Origin: Acetobacter malorum
GTDB lineage: Bacteria; Pseudomonadota; Alphaproteobacteria; Acetobacterales; Acetobacteraceae
Direction of reading: 5' to 3'
Assembly: GCF_002153605.1 (NCBI RefSeq)
Contig: NZ_JOPG01000007.1
Location: forward strand, 1-64,000
DNA: 64,000 nucleotides
Below are positions 54,602 through 63,247 of the stretch, piece by piece. The position numbers were made by a program, and so were the translations under genes. How positions within the stretch are numbered: the stretch's first letter is position 1; each line of letters starts with the position of its first letter. Under the pieces are notes generated by a model. That model saw nothing but the letters and a program-made list of their open reading frames with translations, searched no databases and was not told the DNA's origin.

Positions 54602-56122
54602 ATGCTTTTCCGCTCTTTGCTTCTGGCCTGCGCAATTCTGCCTTTTTCCGCCACCCTATGTCTGGCGCAAACAACAGATGAGCAGAAAACGGCACATATT
54701 TTTACAACACTCCAGTCAGACCCCGCCCGTCTTGCGCTCTTCCTGCGCCAGTTTCCCAAGGGGGCTGACCTTCATAATCACATGGTCGGAGCCATTTATG
54801 CGGAAAGCTATTTGAAATGGGCTGCGCAGGATGGCGCGTGCGTGGCGTTGGATCATGGCCAGATTCTGCCGCATGGCTGCACAGGGCATGATAAAGGGGA
54901 GGTGCCGGCAGCGGCCTTGTCAGCCAATCCGGATGCGGAAAATGGTATGATTGATGCTCTTTCCATGCGTGATTTTGTGCCCACTGCGAATGATCGTTCA
55001 GGGCATGACCATTTTTTTGCAACCTTCAACCGTTTTTTCCCCATCACGCAAAAGCATGCAGGGGATAGTCTGGCAGAAGTCAAAGACCGGGCGGCATTAG
55101 ACCATGTGCATTATGTTGAACTGATGATTTCGCCTGGTCTGGGTGGCATGATTGCTGCCGGAATGACGCATCCCCTCAAGGATGAAAATTATCCGCAGGC
55201 TGAACAGGCGCTCAAGCCTCTTCTGCCTAAACTGGTCGCAGATGTCCGGCACGAGACCGATGAGATGGAACAGCAGGCTCAGCATGTGTTGGAGTGCGGG
55301 ACCCCTCAGGCGCACCCGGGGTGTGGTGTGAAAGTGCGGTATTTATATCAGACCGTGCGTACTTTTCAGCCCTCTGTTGTATTTGCACAGCTCTATGCCG
55401 GGTATGAGGTTGTGCGGACGGATACGCGTTTTGTTGGGGTAAATATCGTTGCGCCCGAAGATAATGTGATAGCCATGCGGGATTATGATCAGCATATGCG
55501 CATGTTTCAGGCGCTCAATGCGCAGTATCCCGATGTGAAACTGAGCCTGCATGCGGGTGAACTCACCCCCGGTCTGGTTCCGCCAGAAGGACTGGCCCAT
55601 CACATTCGTTCGGCAGTAGAAATTGCGAATGCACGTCGTATCGGACACGGCATTGATATTGCGTGGGAACAGGATGCGACTGACCTGCTGGCAGAGATGG
55701 CACAGAAAAAGGTTATGGTTGAAATCAACCTGACGAGTAATGACGTTATTCTGAATGTTAAGGGAAAATCTCATCCGTTTGCTCTGTACAGACGAGCCGG
55801 TGTGCCTGTTGCGCTGTCTACTGACGATGAGGGCGTATCCCGTGGGGACCTGACGCAGGAGTATCTACGCGCCGCGACGACATGGCCTCTGAGCTATCAG
55901 GACATGAAAGAGCTATCACGCAACGGCCTCATCTATTCTTTTATACCGGGAGAAAGTCTTTGGGCCGATGGACATGTGGTGCCAGCTTGTCAGGACCTGA
56001 CAAGCAAAACCTGTCAGGACTTCACAGCGCAAAGTGAAAAAGCCCGGACTCAACTTGACCTTGAAAAGAGTTTCACTGGGTTTGAAGCTGCGGTTGCTCA
56101 TAACCCGTTACTGGCTGATTAA
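54602..56122 (+). CDS. Secreted adenosine-deaminase-like metallohydrolase
   Basis: The protein is about 506 residues. The ATG at 54602 is chosen because a signal peptide (M-L-F-R-S-L-L-L-A-C-A-I-L-P, cleaved near CLA|QTT) follows; a longer in-frame reading from 54500 has no sense before it. The zinc/catalytic motifs are His58-x-His60 (KGADLHNHM), S-L-H-A-G-E (His317, Glu320), R-I-G-H-G-I and S-T-D-D-E-G-V (Asp408/409). It matches the adenosine/AMP deaminase fold with a long N-terminal part like the ADGF group. It would deaminate adenosine or a related compound in the periplasm; the true substrate is uncertain. Confidence 0.85.
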   Translation: MLFRSLLLACAILPFSATLCLAQTTDEQKTAHIFTTLQSDPARLALFLRQFPKGADLHNHMVGAIYAESYLKWAAQDGACVALDHGQILPHGCTGHDKGEVPAAALSANPDAENGMIDALSMRDFVPTANDRSGHDHFFATFNRFFPITQKHAGDSLAEVKDRAALDHVHYVELMISPGLGGMIAAGMTHPLKDENYPQAEQALKPLLPKLVADVRHETDEMEQQAQHVLECGTPQAHPGCGVKVRYLYQTVRTFQPSVVFAQLYAGYEVVRTDTRFVGVNIVAPEDNVIAMRDYDQHMRMFQALNAQYPDVKLSLHAGELTPGLVPPEGLAHHIRSAVEIANARRIGHGIDIAWEQDATDLLAEMAQKKVMVEINLTSNDVILNVKGKSHPFALYRRAGVPVALSTDDEGVSRGDLTQEYLRAATTWPLSYQDMKELSRNGLIYSFIPGESLWADGHVVPACQDLTSKTCQDFTAQSEKARTQLDLEKSFTGFEAAVAHNPLLAD

Positions 56123-56124
56123 GG

Positions 56125-56555
56125 CGTGTCGTCAGTTAAACGGGAGGATTATGCCGCTTCTACTCCCGTTTGATCTGTGATGTTTTCTCCCCTTTTATGG
56201 ACGGGGAGAGTGTGAATGCACGGTAGGGTCTGAGCGATGATCCGTGGGTGTCGATAAAAGATCTTCTCACGGGTCGCAAAGGTCATGTCGGTAGGGAGGT
56301 TGCGGATAACCACCTGTTTACCGAAGTCGTGCTGTATCGATACCGTCGAACGGTCCCGTGACGGACTAACCACCAAAATCCATGCCATTCCTCGATGAAG
56401 TCGATCCCGAAACCGTCATCGCAAACAAGGCTTATGACGCCGATCCCTTTATCGAAAAGCTTGAAGAGCGGGGGATTGCAACGCGCTATGACAAGCTGAA
56501 ATCAATCTTCTGTGCAACTTCGTTGCCGCTGTCATCGGGGCTAACTGACAACACG
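56125..56555. mobile_element. Internally deleted IS5-family element with terminal inverted repeats
   Basis: A left end at 56125-56141 (CGTGTCGTCAGTTAAAC) and a right end at 56539-56555 (reverse complement CGTGTTGTCAGTTAGCC) match at 14 of 17 positions. Between them lie three pieces of an IS5-type transposase in the right order. The element is only about 430 bp, so it has lost more than half of its usual length and cannot move on its own. Confidence 0.8.
56227..56548 (+). pseudogene. IS5-family transposase remnant
   Basis: Three collinear fragments are seen. First, an N-terminal piece reads L-S-D-D-P-W-V-S-I-K-D-L-L-T-G-R-K-G-H-V-G then L-F-T-E-V-V-L-Y-R-Y-R. Next, in another frame, E-R-S-R-D-G-L-T-T-K-I-H-A. 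Then, after another shift, V-I-A-N-K-A-Y-D-A-D and, one more frame on, N-F-V-A-A-V-I-G-A-N before a stop. The order matches an intact IS5 transposase, with deletions and frameshifts in between. Much of the DDE domain is missing. Confidence 0.8.
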
Positions 56556-57023
56556 TCCTGTCTTGGAGCTTTCGCTTTTTTCACAAGAGGGCGATGTCTG
56601 GAAAGTTCCCGAGAGCATACCAAGGACCATTGCTAAATAGATGATGGCCATGTCGGTGCGTGAAAATACAAGTTCCCAGCCCGGCGTAAAGCGTTTTGGT
56701 GTGGCCTTGTAGTCTATTAGACAGGATACAGGTCCGAGCGCGGCTGTCGCAATTAGAGCTCGCATCATCTTCGGCTGCCGTCCCAAGGCTTTATGATAGA
56801 ACCAGCTCCAGAAAAGAACGGCGGCTGTATTTGTTGCTATGCCCGTAAGGGAGTGAGCAGCATCCAGCTTATTCACGTCCGCAGCTTTGTTCCCATAAAG
56901 CCAATGTGCAGTGCAGTTTACACCAGGACCATAAGAACCGGTCCTGACGCGGCTGAGGACAAGGGCTGCTCCGGTAGAGGCGAGAGCGCCGCCGATCGTA
57001 GTCCTGAAAAGACGTGCAATCAT
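56541..57023 (-). CDS. Small inner-membrane protein of unknown function
   Basis: The protein is about 160 residues with three or four hydrophobic segments (about 3-22, 43-64, 72-88 and 108-126 after the chosen start). G-P-V-S-C-L-I-D-Y-K-A-T-P-K-R-F-T-P-G-W-E resembles a pattern from small hypothetical membrane proteins of other Proteobacteria. The start at 57023 is preferred; an ATG at 57044 would add seven residues. The final codons (G-R-V-V-S and stop) are supplied by the right end of the IS remnant, so the natural C-terminus has probably been replaced. Confidence 0.65.
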   Translation of the reverse strand: MIARLFRTTIGGALASTGAALVLSRVRTGSYGPGVNCTAHWLYGNKAADVNKLDAAHSLTGIATNTAAVLFWSWFYHKALGRQPKMMRALIATAALGPVSCLIDYKATPKRFTPGWELVFSRTDMAIIYLAMVLGMLSGTFQTSPSCEKSESSKTGRVVS

Positions 57024-57201
57024 AAGGATACCACTTTCTGTCATGTCTTAGGCAGAACCAAAAGACTACTGAACGGCTTTTACAACGCGTGACGCAGCAT
57101 GAAAGTTGTCTAAGGAATAAATAATTTATGCAGTAGGAAAGAATTTTAGAAAAATGGCTTTGAAAATATTTTTGATTATTAGCCGAAAAAACTTTTGAGA
57201 G

Positions 57202-57248
57202 AAAATCCACCCTTCGGGTTGCCAAAACCTTTTATGGCAACCCGAAGG
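57202..57248 (-). terminator. Perfect 14-bp hairpin, probable terminator of the sugar-porter gene
   Basis: CCTTCGGGTTGCCA (57211-57224) pairs perfectly with TGGCAACCCGAAGG (57235-57248) around a ten-base loop. On the minus strand, which is the direction of the MFS gene ending at 57325, it is followed within a few bases by TTTT. It is close to an intrinsic terminator though the T-run is slightly offset. Confidence 0.6.
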
Positions 57249-57324
57249 AGGCAAGTCATCTTTCCAATATCGTCACTGAAACGGATGGTTGCTTCATCCC
57301 ATACTGAAAAAAACTCTGCATTTT

Positions 57325-58719
57325 TTAAGTATTAGGAGAAAGGTGAGTCTGAAGATGGGTTTCCAGTTTTTCCAGTGAGAGACCTTTTGTTTCTGGCAAG
57401 AAGCGTGCCACGAAACAGAACGACATCACATTGATGAGCGCGAAAACAAAAAATGTGTTCGGTCCGACAGAGTGCAGGAGGATAGGGAAGAGAAAGGCCA
57501 CTGTAGCGTTGAAAATCCACTGGCATGATACTGACAGGCCTGTCAGGACCCCGCGCACTCGCATAGGAAACAACTCAGACATCAGCAGCCAGTAAAGGGG
57601 TGAGACCATCATCTGGATAAAGAGCAAGGCCAGAAGGATGAATCCAAGCGCCATATAGCTTTCTACAGCTGTACCCTTTAGGAACAGTAAGGTTGCTCCA
57701 AGGCCAATATGGGCTAAGATCGCACCGCATAGGCCGCTTAAAAGTGTAACCCTGCGAGGAAACTTCCCGATCATCCAGATCCCGGCGAAAGTTGCCCCTA
57801 CGGCAACCAGACCATCTCCAATGGTTGCAATCAGCGCGGCTTCCGTGCCCAGCCCTGTATTGCGCAGAATAATGGGGGTGAAATACATGAACGCATTAAC
57901 GCCGGTAAATTGGGCCGTAAATCCGAGCCCTACGCCCAGCATCAGCAGACGGCGGATCCAGATTTCCCCAAAAGCCTGACGCCAGCCAATCTGTTCCGCA
58001 TCATCATCCACAGCTGTATAGATTGCCCGCATTTCTTGTCGGACTTGTCTATCCGTAGAGCGAATAACTTCCAGAACGCGCTGTGCTTCTTCCGTGCGGC
58101 CCTGACTAGCCAGCCAGCGCGGAGAGCGAGGTACGAAAAAAAGTCCAACCCCAAGCAGGATGGCAGGGACTGCGGCAATCATCAGCATAGTACGCCAGAT
58201 AGACGGCGATTGTGAAAAATGCGCCAGCCCCGCGTTGAGTGTGTAGGCGACTAGTTGCCCTGTCACAATCATCATTTCGTTTTGGCTGACCAGTCGTCCT
58301 CTGCGGCCTGGAGGTGCCATTTCAGAAATAAACATAGGCACAAGAGCTGAAGCACCGCCAACAGCAAAGCCCAGAAGGGCACGCATAACAATCATAACGG
58401 CAACGGACGGCGCCTGTGCTGTGCCAATCGCGCCGATGACAAACACTATGGAGAGGGCCATCAGACTGTCTCGGCGTCCAAAACGGTCTGCCATAATCCC
58501 ACAGATCAGTGAGCCAAACGCTGCACCCAGCACGAGTGCTGAGGTTACCAGACCTTCTGTTAGCGGTGTGAGGCCCAGACCGCCCTTAGCGATTGGGAGC
58601 TGCATAAAGGGGAGGGCGCCGGCAATAACACCTGTGTCATACCCGAAGGCCAGTGCTCCCATCGTGACGACTATGACGATTTTCGTGATAAGTCTGTCTG
58701 CCTCACTACGTTTTTTCAT
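57325..58719 (-). CDS. Sugar-porter family MFS transporter
   Basis: The protein is about 464 residues with 12 helices. Sugar-porter motifs are present: F-G-Y-D-T-G-V-I-A-G-A-L in helix 1, A-D-R-F-G-R-R between helices 2 and 3, V-P-R-S-P-R-W-L after helix 6 (usually PESPRWL) and R-F-L-P-E-T-K-G at the end. The relatives are proton symporters for galactose, xylose, arabinose or glucose. The ATG at 58719 is chosen; an in-frame longer reading from 58878 is rich in Cys and lacks a conserved look. It ends before a strong hairpin. Confidence 0.88.
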   Translation of the reverse strand: MKKRSEADRLITKIVIVVTMGALAFGYDTGVIAGALPFMQLPIAKGGLGLTPLTEGLVTSALVLGAAFGSLICGIMADRFGRRDSLMALSIVFVIGAIGTAQAPSVAVMIVMRALLGFAVGGASALVPMFISEMAPPGRRGRLVSQNEMMIVTGQLVAYTLNAGLAHFSQSPSIWRTMLMIAAVPAILLGVGLFFVPRSPRWLASQGRTEEAQRVLEVIRSTDRQVRQEMRAIYTAVDDDAEQIGWRQAFGEIWIRRLLMLGVGLGFTAQFTGVNAFMYFTPIILRNTGLGTEAALIATIGDGLVAVGATFAGIWMIGKFPRRVTLLSGLCGAILAHIGLGATLLFLKGTAVESYMALGFILLALLFIQMMVSPLYWLLMSELFPMRVRGVLTGLSVSCQWIFNATVAFLFPILLHSVGPNTFFVFALINVMSFCFVARFLPETKGLSLEKLETHLQTHLSPNT

Positions 58720-59436
58720 AATCCTCTTGCAGCAGCCCGATGACTGCGTTCCCTGAAAAGCAGTTTGTCCTAATACACATCGGGTCTTGAGACCCAAACA
58801 GTAACATCCAGCCAGGGGTTCTGGTTCCCTCACTTTCAAAGGAAGTTTTTGTTTTCTTTGGAAAATATTGCTCTGCAACGAAAGGAAAAATGATCATATG
58901 AAAGAGACTTGCAATTTTGCTCGGTGCGAAAGCAGATAGATACAGAATGTAACCTTACCGAAACGCGGATGTACATTTTTTCACAGGAATGCACTGATAA
59001 ATGCTTCTGGAATACGGTGCTGCGGCAAAAGCAATTGGTGAGATCGAAGAACCTGGGATCAATTCTTTAGTGTTATGATTTTCCTTAAGACGATGGTCGC
59101 TCTTTTATTTCATTTTCTAGTTAAAATAAACTTTTTATATGTAATTATGAGTCATTTCTTCCTATTATCCGTAAAAATATTTTTGTATATTATATTTTTT
59201 GATTCCAAGAAGTGTTTCAAATGGTGTTTGTTGGCAGATTTAGGTGCGTGAGATGCCTGAAAACTCAATGGAGGATAAATTTGGAAAAACCAAACGGTTA
59301 ACAGGCGACAACTTTTATTTGTTTGACCGGTGTTAATTAAAAACAATAGTTTTATCTTAAGGAGTCGTAACAGGGGTGTTTCCCATGCAACGGGCTGTGG
59401 ATTCCTTGATCAATTTTTAACAGGGAATCGGAATCT
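58720..59436. other. AT-rich divergent region between the MFS and Hint protein 2 genes
   Basis: About 720 bp without a supported gene, with AT-richness rising toward 59350. It must hold promoters for both divergent genes. Short readings here have no recognisable domain. No tRNA, hairpin terminator or repeat was identified. Confidence 0.5.
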
Positions 59437-62148
59437 ATGAGTTACGTTTCAGGCGGAATACTTTACGTTGACGGTGTTAACGGTGGTGTTTATGACGCGG
59501 GAGTTCCGGGAAATTTTTATGGAACACCACAGTCTGGCGTAGTCGTTTTAAGCGGCGGTCACCTTGCTGGATCTGGCACTATATCATCCGGGAAGATGGT
59601 AGTTAATAGCGGTGGATCTGTTGATGAAAATATCACAGTTTCATCTGGCGGATCGCTTGAGTTTGAAAACGGATCCATCATTGGTTATTCAAGCGCAACC
59701 CTCACGTTATTAAGTGGCGGAACGCTTATTGTTGATGCGGGATCTCAGAGATATACCGGAGCGAATTATATACTCTCTGGAGGCACGATATCAACGTATA
59801 AAGGACCGGGCACTATTACGTGGACAAGTGCAGGCGGTAATTTGGTTGTTGAAAGTGGCGCCGTACTACAAAGTCAAAACCCTGTATCAGGACCCTCAAC
59901 AATTATTGTTAAATCTGGCGGCGAGTTGTCTTCGGCTACGTTGCAGTCTGGGAATGCTCTTGCGGTATCCGGCGGGTCTGTAGCTGATATAACGGTTAAC
60001 AGTGGTGCTACAGAAACGGTTTTTTCCGGGGGTGTTGCGTCGCGTCAAACTATTCAGCCCGGTGGTAGCGTCGTTGTTGATAGCGGTGGAGCATTAATAC
60101 AAAAAGGAGCTAACGGCTCAGGAAACTTGGCCAATAGCGGCTCAATCGTTGTTTCAAATGGCGGTGTGATTTCAGGCGGAGCCACTGTCGGTGGTGGCGT
60201 GACCACTGTTTTGAATGGTGGCACTGCAAAAGATGTAGTTGCTGGAAACGCAGGGTCTGTCGGAACGGTAGTCTTTTCTTCCGGTGCTATTCTGCAAGGC
60301 ACAACGGTTGCACGCTCAGGCGGCACGGTAAGTGGCGGTGATCTGGCATCCGGCGCATCCCTGCAGGTGCAGTCCGGCGGTATGGCCTCGGGAACGGTTG
60401 TTGATAACGGCGGCGTGATTGATGTCCAGGCGGGCGGTCAGACTTATTACACTACAGCAGGCAGTGGCGGTGTCATCAATGTCGATTCCGGTGGGTCTAC
60501 ATGGTACACTGTGGTTGATGGCGGAACGCTGAATCTGTCTGGTGGAGGTACGGGTACGAACGATGCATTCGTCACCAACTCCACAACGTTCACATCGAAC
60601 GGCGGTACCGTAAACTTACAAAGCGGATATAGCGAAAACCGGACATGGAATGTCCCGGCTTCTGTCAATCTGAATGTGACCAGCGGCGCCGCTATCACCA
60701 ATGCGGTTATCTCCTCCGGCGGTGTTGTAAATGTTGCAAGCCAAGGTGCTATCTCCGGTACGGTCACGGTGCAGAACGGTGGCTCGGCGACAATCTGGAA
60801 CAACGCCGGTGGTACAATTGATCTACAATCAGATGATAACGCAGGGCTAACTGTTTCCGGTCTGGCCTCAGGAGGAACCCTGACGACTGTCATCACTGGG
60901 TTCAGTGGTGTTGGTCCAGGAAATTCTGACAGCATTGATCTGGCTGGTGTATCGGCTGCGGGTGCATCTTATGCATACCCATCTGATGATCAGGTCGTTA
61001 TTACACTGGCGAGCGGAGCGAACATCACGCTCAACATTGCTGGCGTTAAAAATACAGGTTTCGTGTTGGTTGATGACGGGCATGGCGGGGCGAATGCAGA
61101 AGTTTGTTTTCTCGCTGATAGCCTGATTTCCACACCGTCAGGCACAGTTGCGGTTCAGGATATACAAATTGGCGATAAAATCCTCAGCTACACAAACGGA
61201 GTTGTAGCAGAACAAACTGTTGTCTGGACTGGCCACAAGAAGACGACGGTTCGGTCAGGATTATCCGATGATATGGCGGGCTACCCAGTCCGTATTCTGA
61301 AAGACGCTGTCGCTGATGGCGTTCCGTTCAAAGATATGCTGATTACACCAGAGCATTGCCTATTTTTTGACGGACGGTTCGTTCCTGCCCGTATGTTGGT
61401 CAATGGTATTTCTATTTTTTATGACCGTTCCATTACGGCATATGATTATTATCACGTAGAAACACATCATCATGCAGTGATCTGTGCTGATGGGATGCTG
61501 ACAGAAAGTTATCTGGATACAGGGAACCGTAAAACCTTTCGCCAGGAAGGTCTTGTTGTTGCGCTGCGGAATACTGGCAGCACCTGGGAAGACGATGCCG
61601 CGGCTCCCTTGTGTGTTGAGCGTTCTTTTGTTGAACCCCTTTTCCGTAATCTGGAACTTCGTTCTCAGGAGATTTTTGGGGCGCCTGTTTGCGAAGAAAC
61701 AGTTGCAACAACCAGTGACCCAGATGTTCGTCTTGTGACGGAAGCTGGTGCAGTGGTCCGGCCGTTACGCCAAGACGGTGGTGTCTACAGTTTCATGTTG
61801 CCGCCTGGCACAGCACAGGTTCGCATTGTTTCACGCACAAACCGTCCGGTGGATGTTATTGGGCCTTTTGTGGATGATCGTCGTGAGCTGGGGGTTGCTG
61901 TTGGAGAGATTAATCTGGTTTTCGCCAGCGGAAAGCAGAATATCGTAGCGCATCTTCGGACCGAAAAGCCTGAAGGATGGTATGCTACAGACGCAAATAA
62001 TGCAGCCGTTTGGACAAACGGCAATGCAGTGCTGCCCTTGGAAGAGGCAACCAAAAATCCTATGGGCATTCTTGTGCTGACACTGTGCGCAGCAGGGCCC
62101 TATTTACTGACAGATCATGATGAAAAAGAGATTAGTCTGGTTGGATAA
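59437..62148 (+). CDS. Hint-domain protein 2 with AIDA-like SGG repeats
   Basis: The protein is 903 residues. Residues 1 to about 500 hold many degenerate repeats of about 20 residues built around Ser-Gly-Gly (for example V-S-S-G-G-S-L-E-F, D-S-G-G-A-L-I-Q, V-Q-S-G-G-M-A-S-G-T-V-V), like AIDA-type autotransporter passenger repeats. A Hint_2 domain starts at Cys557 (V-C-F-L-A-D-S-L-I-S-T) with LITPEHCLFFDG and V-P-A-R-M-L-V-N-G. The last 170 residues match the C-terminal module of the protein at 46510-48399. No Sec signal or outer-membrane barrel is present. Probable surface or secreted protein; self-cleavage is not shown. Confidence 0.85.
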   Translation: MSYVSGGILYVDGVNGGVYDAGVPGNFYGTPQSGVVVLSGGHLAGSGTISSGKMVVNSGGSVDENITVSSGGSLEFENGSIIGYSSATLTLLSGGTLIVDAGSQRYTGANYILSGGTISTYKGPGTITWTSAGGNLVVESGAVLQSQNPVSGPSTIIVKSGGELSSATLQSGNALAVSGGSVADITVNSGATETVFSGGVASRQTIQPGGSVVVDSGGALIQKGANGSGNLANSGSIVVSNGGVISGGATVGGGVTTVLNGGTAKDVVAGNAGSVGTVVFSSGAILQGTTVARSGGTVSGGDLASGASLQVQSGGMASGTVVDNGGVIDVQAGGQTYYTTAGSGGVINVDSGGSTWYTVVDGGTLNLSGGGTGTNDAFVTNSTTFTSNGGTVNLQSGYSENRTWNVPASVNLNVTSGAAITNAVISSGGVVNVASQGAISGTVTVQNGGSATIWNNAGGTIDLQSDDNAGLTVSGLASGGTLTTVITGFSGVGPGNSDSIDLAGVSAAGASYAYPSDDQVVITLASGANITLNIAGVKNTGFVLVDDGHGGANAEVCFLADSLISTPSGTVAVQDIQIGDKILSYTNGVVAEQTVVWTGHKKTTVRSGLSDDMAGYPVRILKDAVADGVPFKDMLITPEHCLFFDGRFVPARMLVNGISIFYDRSITAYDYYHVETHHHAVICADGMLTESYLDTGNRKTFRQEGLVVALRNTGSTWEDDAAAPLCVERSFVEPLFRNLELRSQEIFGAPVCEETVATTSDPDVRLVTEAGAVVRPLRQDGGVYSFMLPPGTAQVRIVSRTNRPVDVIGPFVDDRRELGVAVGEINLVFASGKQNIVAHLRTEKPEGWYATDANNAAVWTNGNAVLPLEEATKNPMGILVLTLCAAGPYLLTDHDEKEISLVG

Positions 62149-62156
62149 ATAAAGGA

Positions 62157-62190
62157 AATCCCCATACCTGTAGAGGTATGGGGATTTTTT
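62157..62190 (+). terminator. Rho-independent terminator after Hint protein 2
   Basis: A perfect 13-bp stem AATCCCCATACCT / AGGTATGGGGATT (62157-62169 with 62174-62186) around loop GTAG, followed directly by T residues. It lies nine bases after the stop codon. Confidence 0.92.
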
Positions 62191-62263
62191 ACTGATAAGC
62201 TGATAAGACGCAGCATGTGAGTTCCCAGATTGGGAAGACAACTGGAAAAGCCTTGTTTACCCA

Positions 62264-62933
62264 TCATAATCCGGTCTCATGACGTTTTTTCAAGGCTATA
62301 TAAGTTAGCACTCGGAGGAACAGTTCCAACGGGTAACGTGGGTTATTGATGGTTTCGATCACCCTCTCATTGACGTCGTTTATGATGGCGACATCCCATT
62401 CCGAAATTGCATGCTGGATAATGTAAGCAAGGAGATTGAGGTGTTTGACAGCCTTGGCTGCTGCATATCTGGCAGTGGTCATGCGATCCCGGCAATCTCG
62501 GACGTTTGCGGTTGAGAATTTTGATAATCGTATCGAAGCCAGAGTGATGCGTCACGGAGGATTGCGGCAATATGCCTGATCCTGTCGGCTTTCCGATGGT
62601 CATGCTCTCGTCGCGGTACCATTCAACAAGTGTGCCAATCGTCATCTTGTCGAGAGGGCGCGTATCCGTGAACTGGCGAAGTTCTGCCTTGGCGGCCGTT
62701 TCATTCAGCTAGCGTCACGCCTGCGCCGTAGGGGAGAAAGTCTGCTGCACCCGTCGACCGTCGACCACCTTACGGGTCATGTATTGCTTAGGGCCACGAT
62801 AGCTCACAATGCGCGGTAAAGGCTTGCCAGTGGCGGGGTCTGTGCGCCTGCTCGTAACATCACTTGCCAGAGTGTTGTTTTCTGCCTCCATGAAAGGAAA
62901 CTGCAACGTTCCTCGCGATGGTGTGAAACCCAT
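62264..62933 (-). pseudogene. Decayed tyrosine-recombinase (phage/island integrase) gene
   Basis: Read from the tRNA side, an N-terminal piece gives G-K-P-L-P-R-I-V-S-Y-R-G-P-K-Q-Y-M-T-R-K-V-V-D-G-R-R-V-Q-Q-T-F, the arm-type DNA-binding pattern of integrases. After a stop and frameshift comes E-T-A-A-K-A-E-L-R-Q-F then M-T-I-G-T-L-V-E-W-Y-R-D-E. After another shift comes V-K-H-L-N-L-L-A-Y-I-I-Q-H-A-I-S-E-W-D-V, the core-binding-domain pattern. The catalytic domain (R...HxxR...Y) is absent. Multiple frames in the right order show a dead gene. Its place beside a tRNA gene fits an old integration. Confidence 0.72.
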
Positions 62934-62953
62934 ATTTTTGGAAGAGTTTTGCC

Positions 62954-62976
62954 TAAAAAGCCAATGAAAACATTGG
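62954..62976 (-). terminator. Terminator directly after tRNA-Glu
   Basis: CCAATG (62961-62966) pairs with CATTGG (62971-62976) around AAAA, and on the minus strand the stem is followed by CTTTTT. The stem reuses the encoded CCA end of the tRNA gene. Confidence 0.7.
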
Positions 62977-63049
62977 CGTCCCGTACGGGATTCGAACCCG
63001 TGTTGTCGCCGTGAGAGGGCGATGTCCTAGGCCTCTAGACGAACGGGAC
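62974..63049 (-). tRNA. tRNA-Glu (anticodon CTC)
   Basis: The gene is 76 bases with CCA encoded (62974-62976). The acceptor stem pairs GTCCCGT with ACGGGAC and the discriminator is G. The D-arm has T-C-T-A-G-A-G-G-C-C-T, the anticodon loop CTCTCAC gives anticodon CTC (reads GAG codons), and the T-arm holds GGTTCGAATC. All four stems form. It has a candidate promoter 18 bp upstream and a terminator directly downstream, so it is transcribed alone. Confidence 0.95.
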
Positions 63050-63066
63050 GTAGAGGGGTGAGCGGA

Positions 63067-63095
63067 TTACTACGAGAAAATCTGAGCGGACACAA
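63067..63095 (-). promoter_or_regulatory. Candidate sigma-70 promoter of tRNA-Glu
   Basis: On the minus strand TTGTGT (63095-63090) and TAGTAA (63072-63067) are 17 bp apart. The -10 ends 17 bp before the tRNA 5' end, the usual distance for a short tRNA leader. Confidence 0.5.
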
Positions 63096-63247
63096 GCGGA
63101 GAAAAAGCAGAACAGCGGAGTGTGCTTTGCAGGTAACAGAGGAAGGGGAAGGTAAGGGTTTCCTTAAAAATTGCGTTGATACGTTATATCATAACAGATA
63201 AAAGGCGGGAGTTAGCTCACTTCCAAACCCTTAAAGGCCAATCTCTT

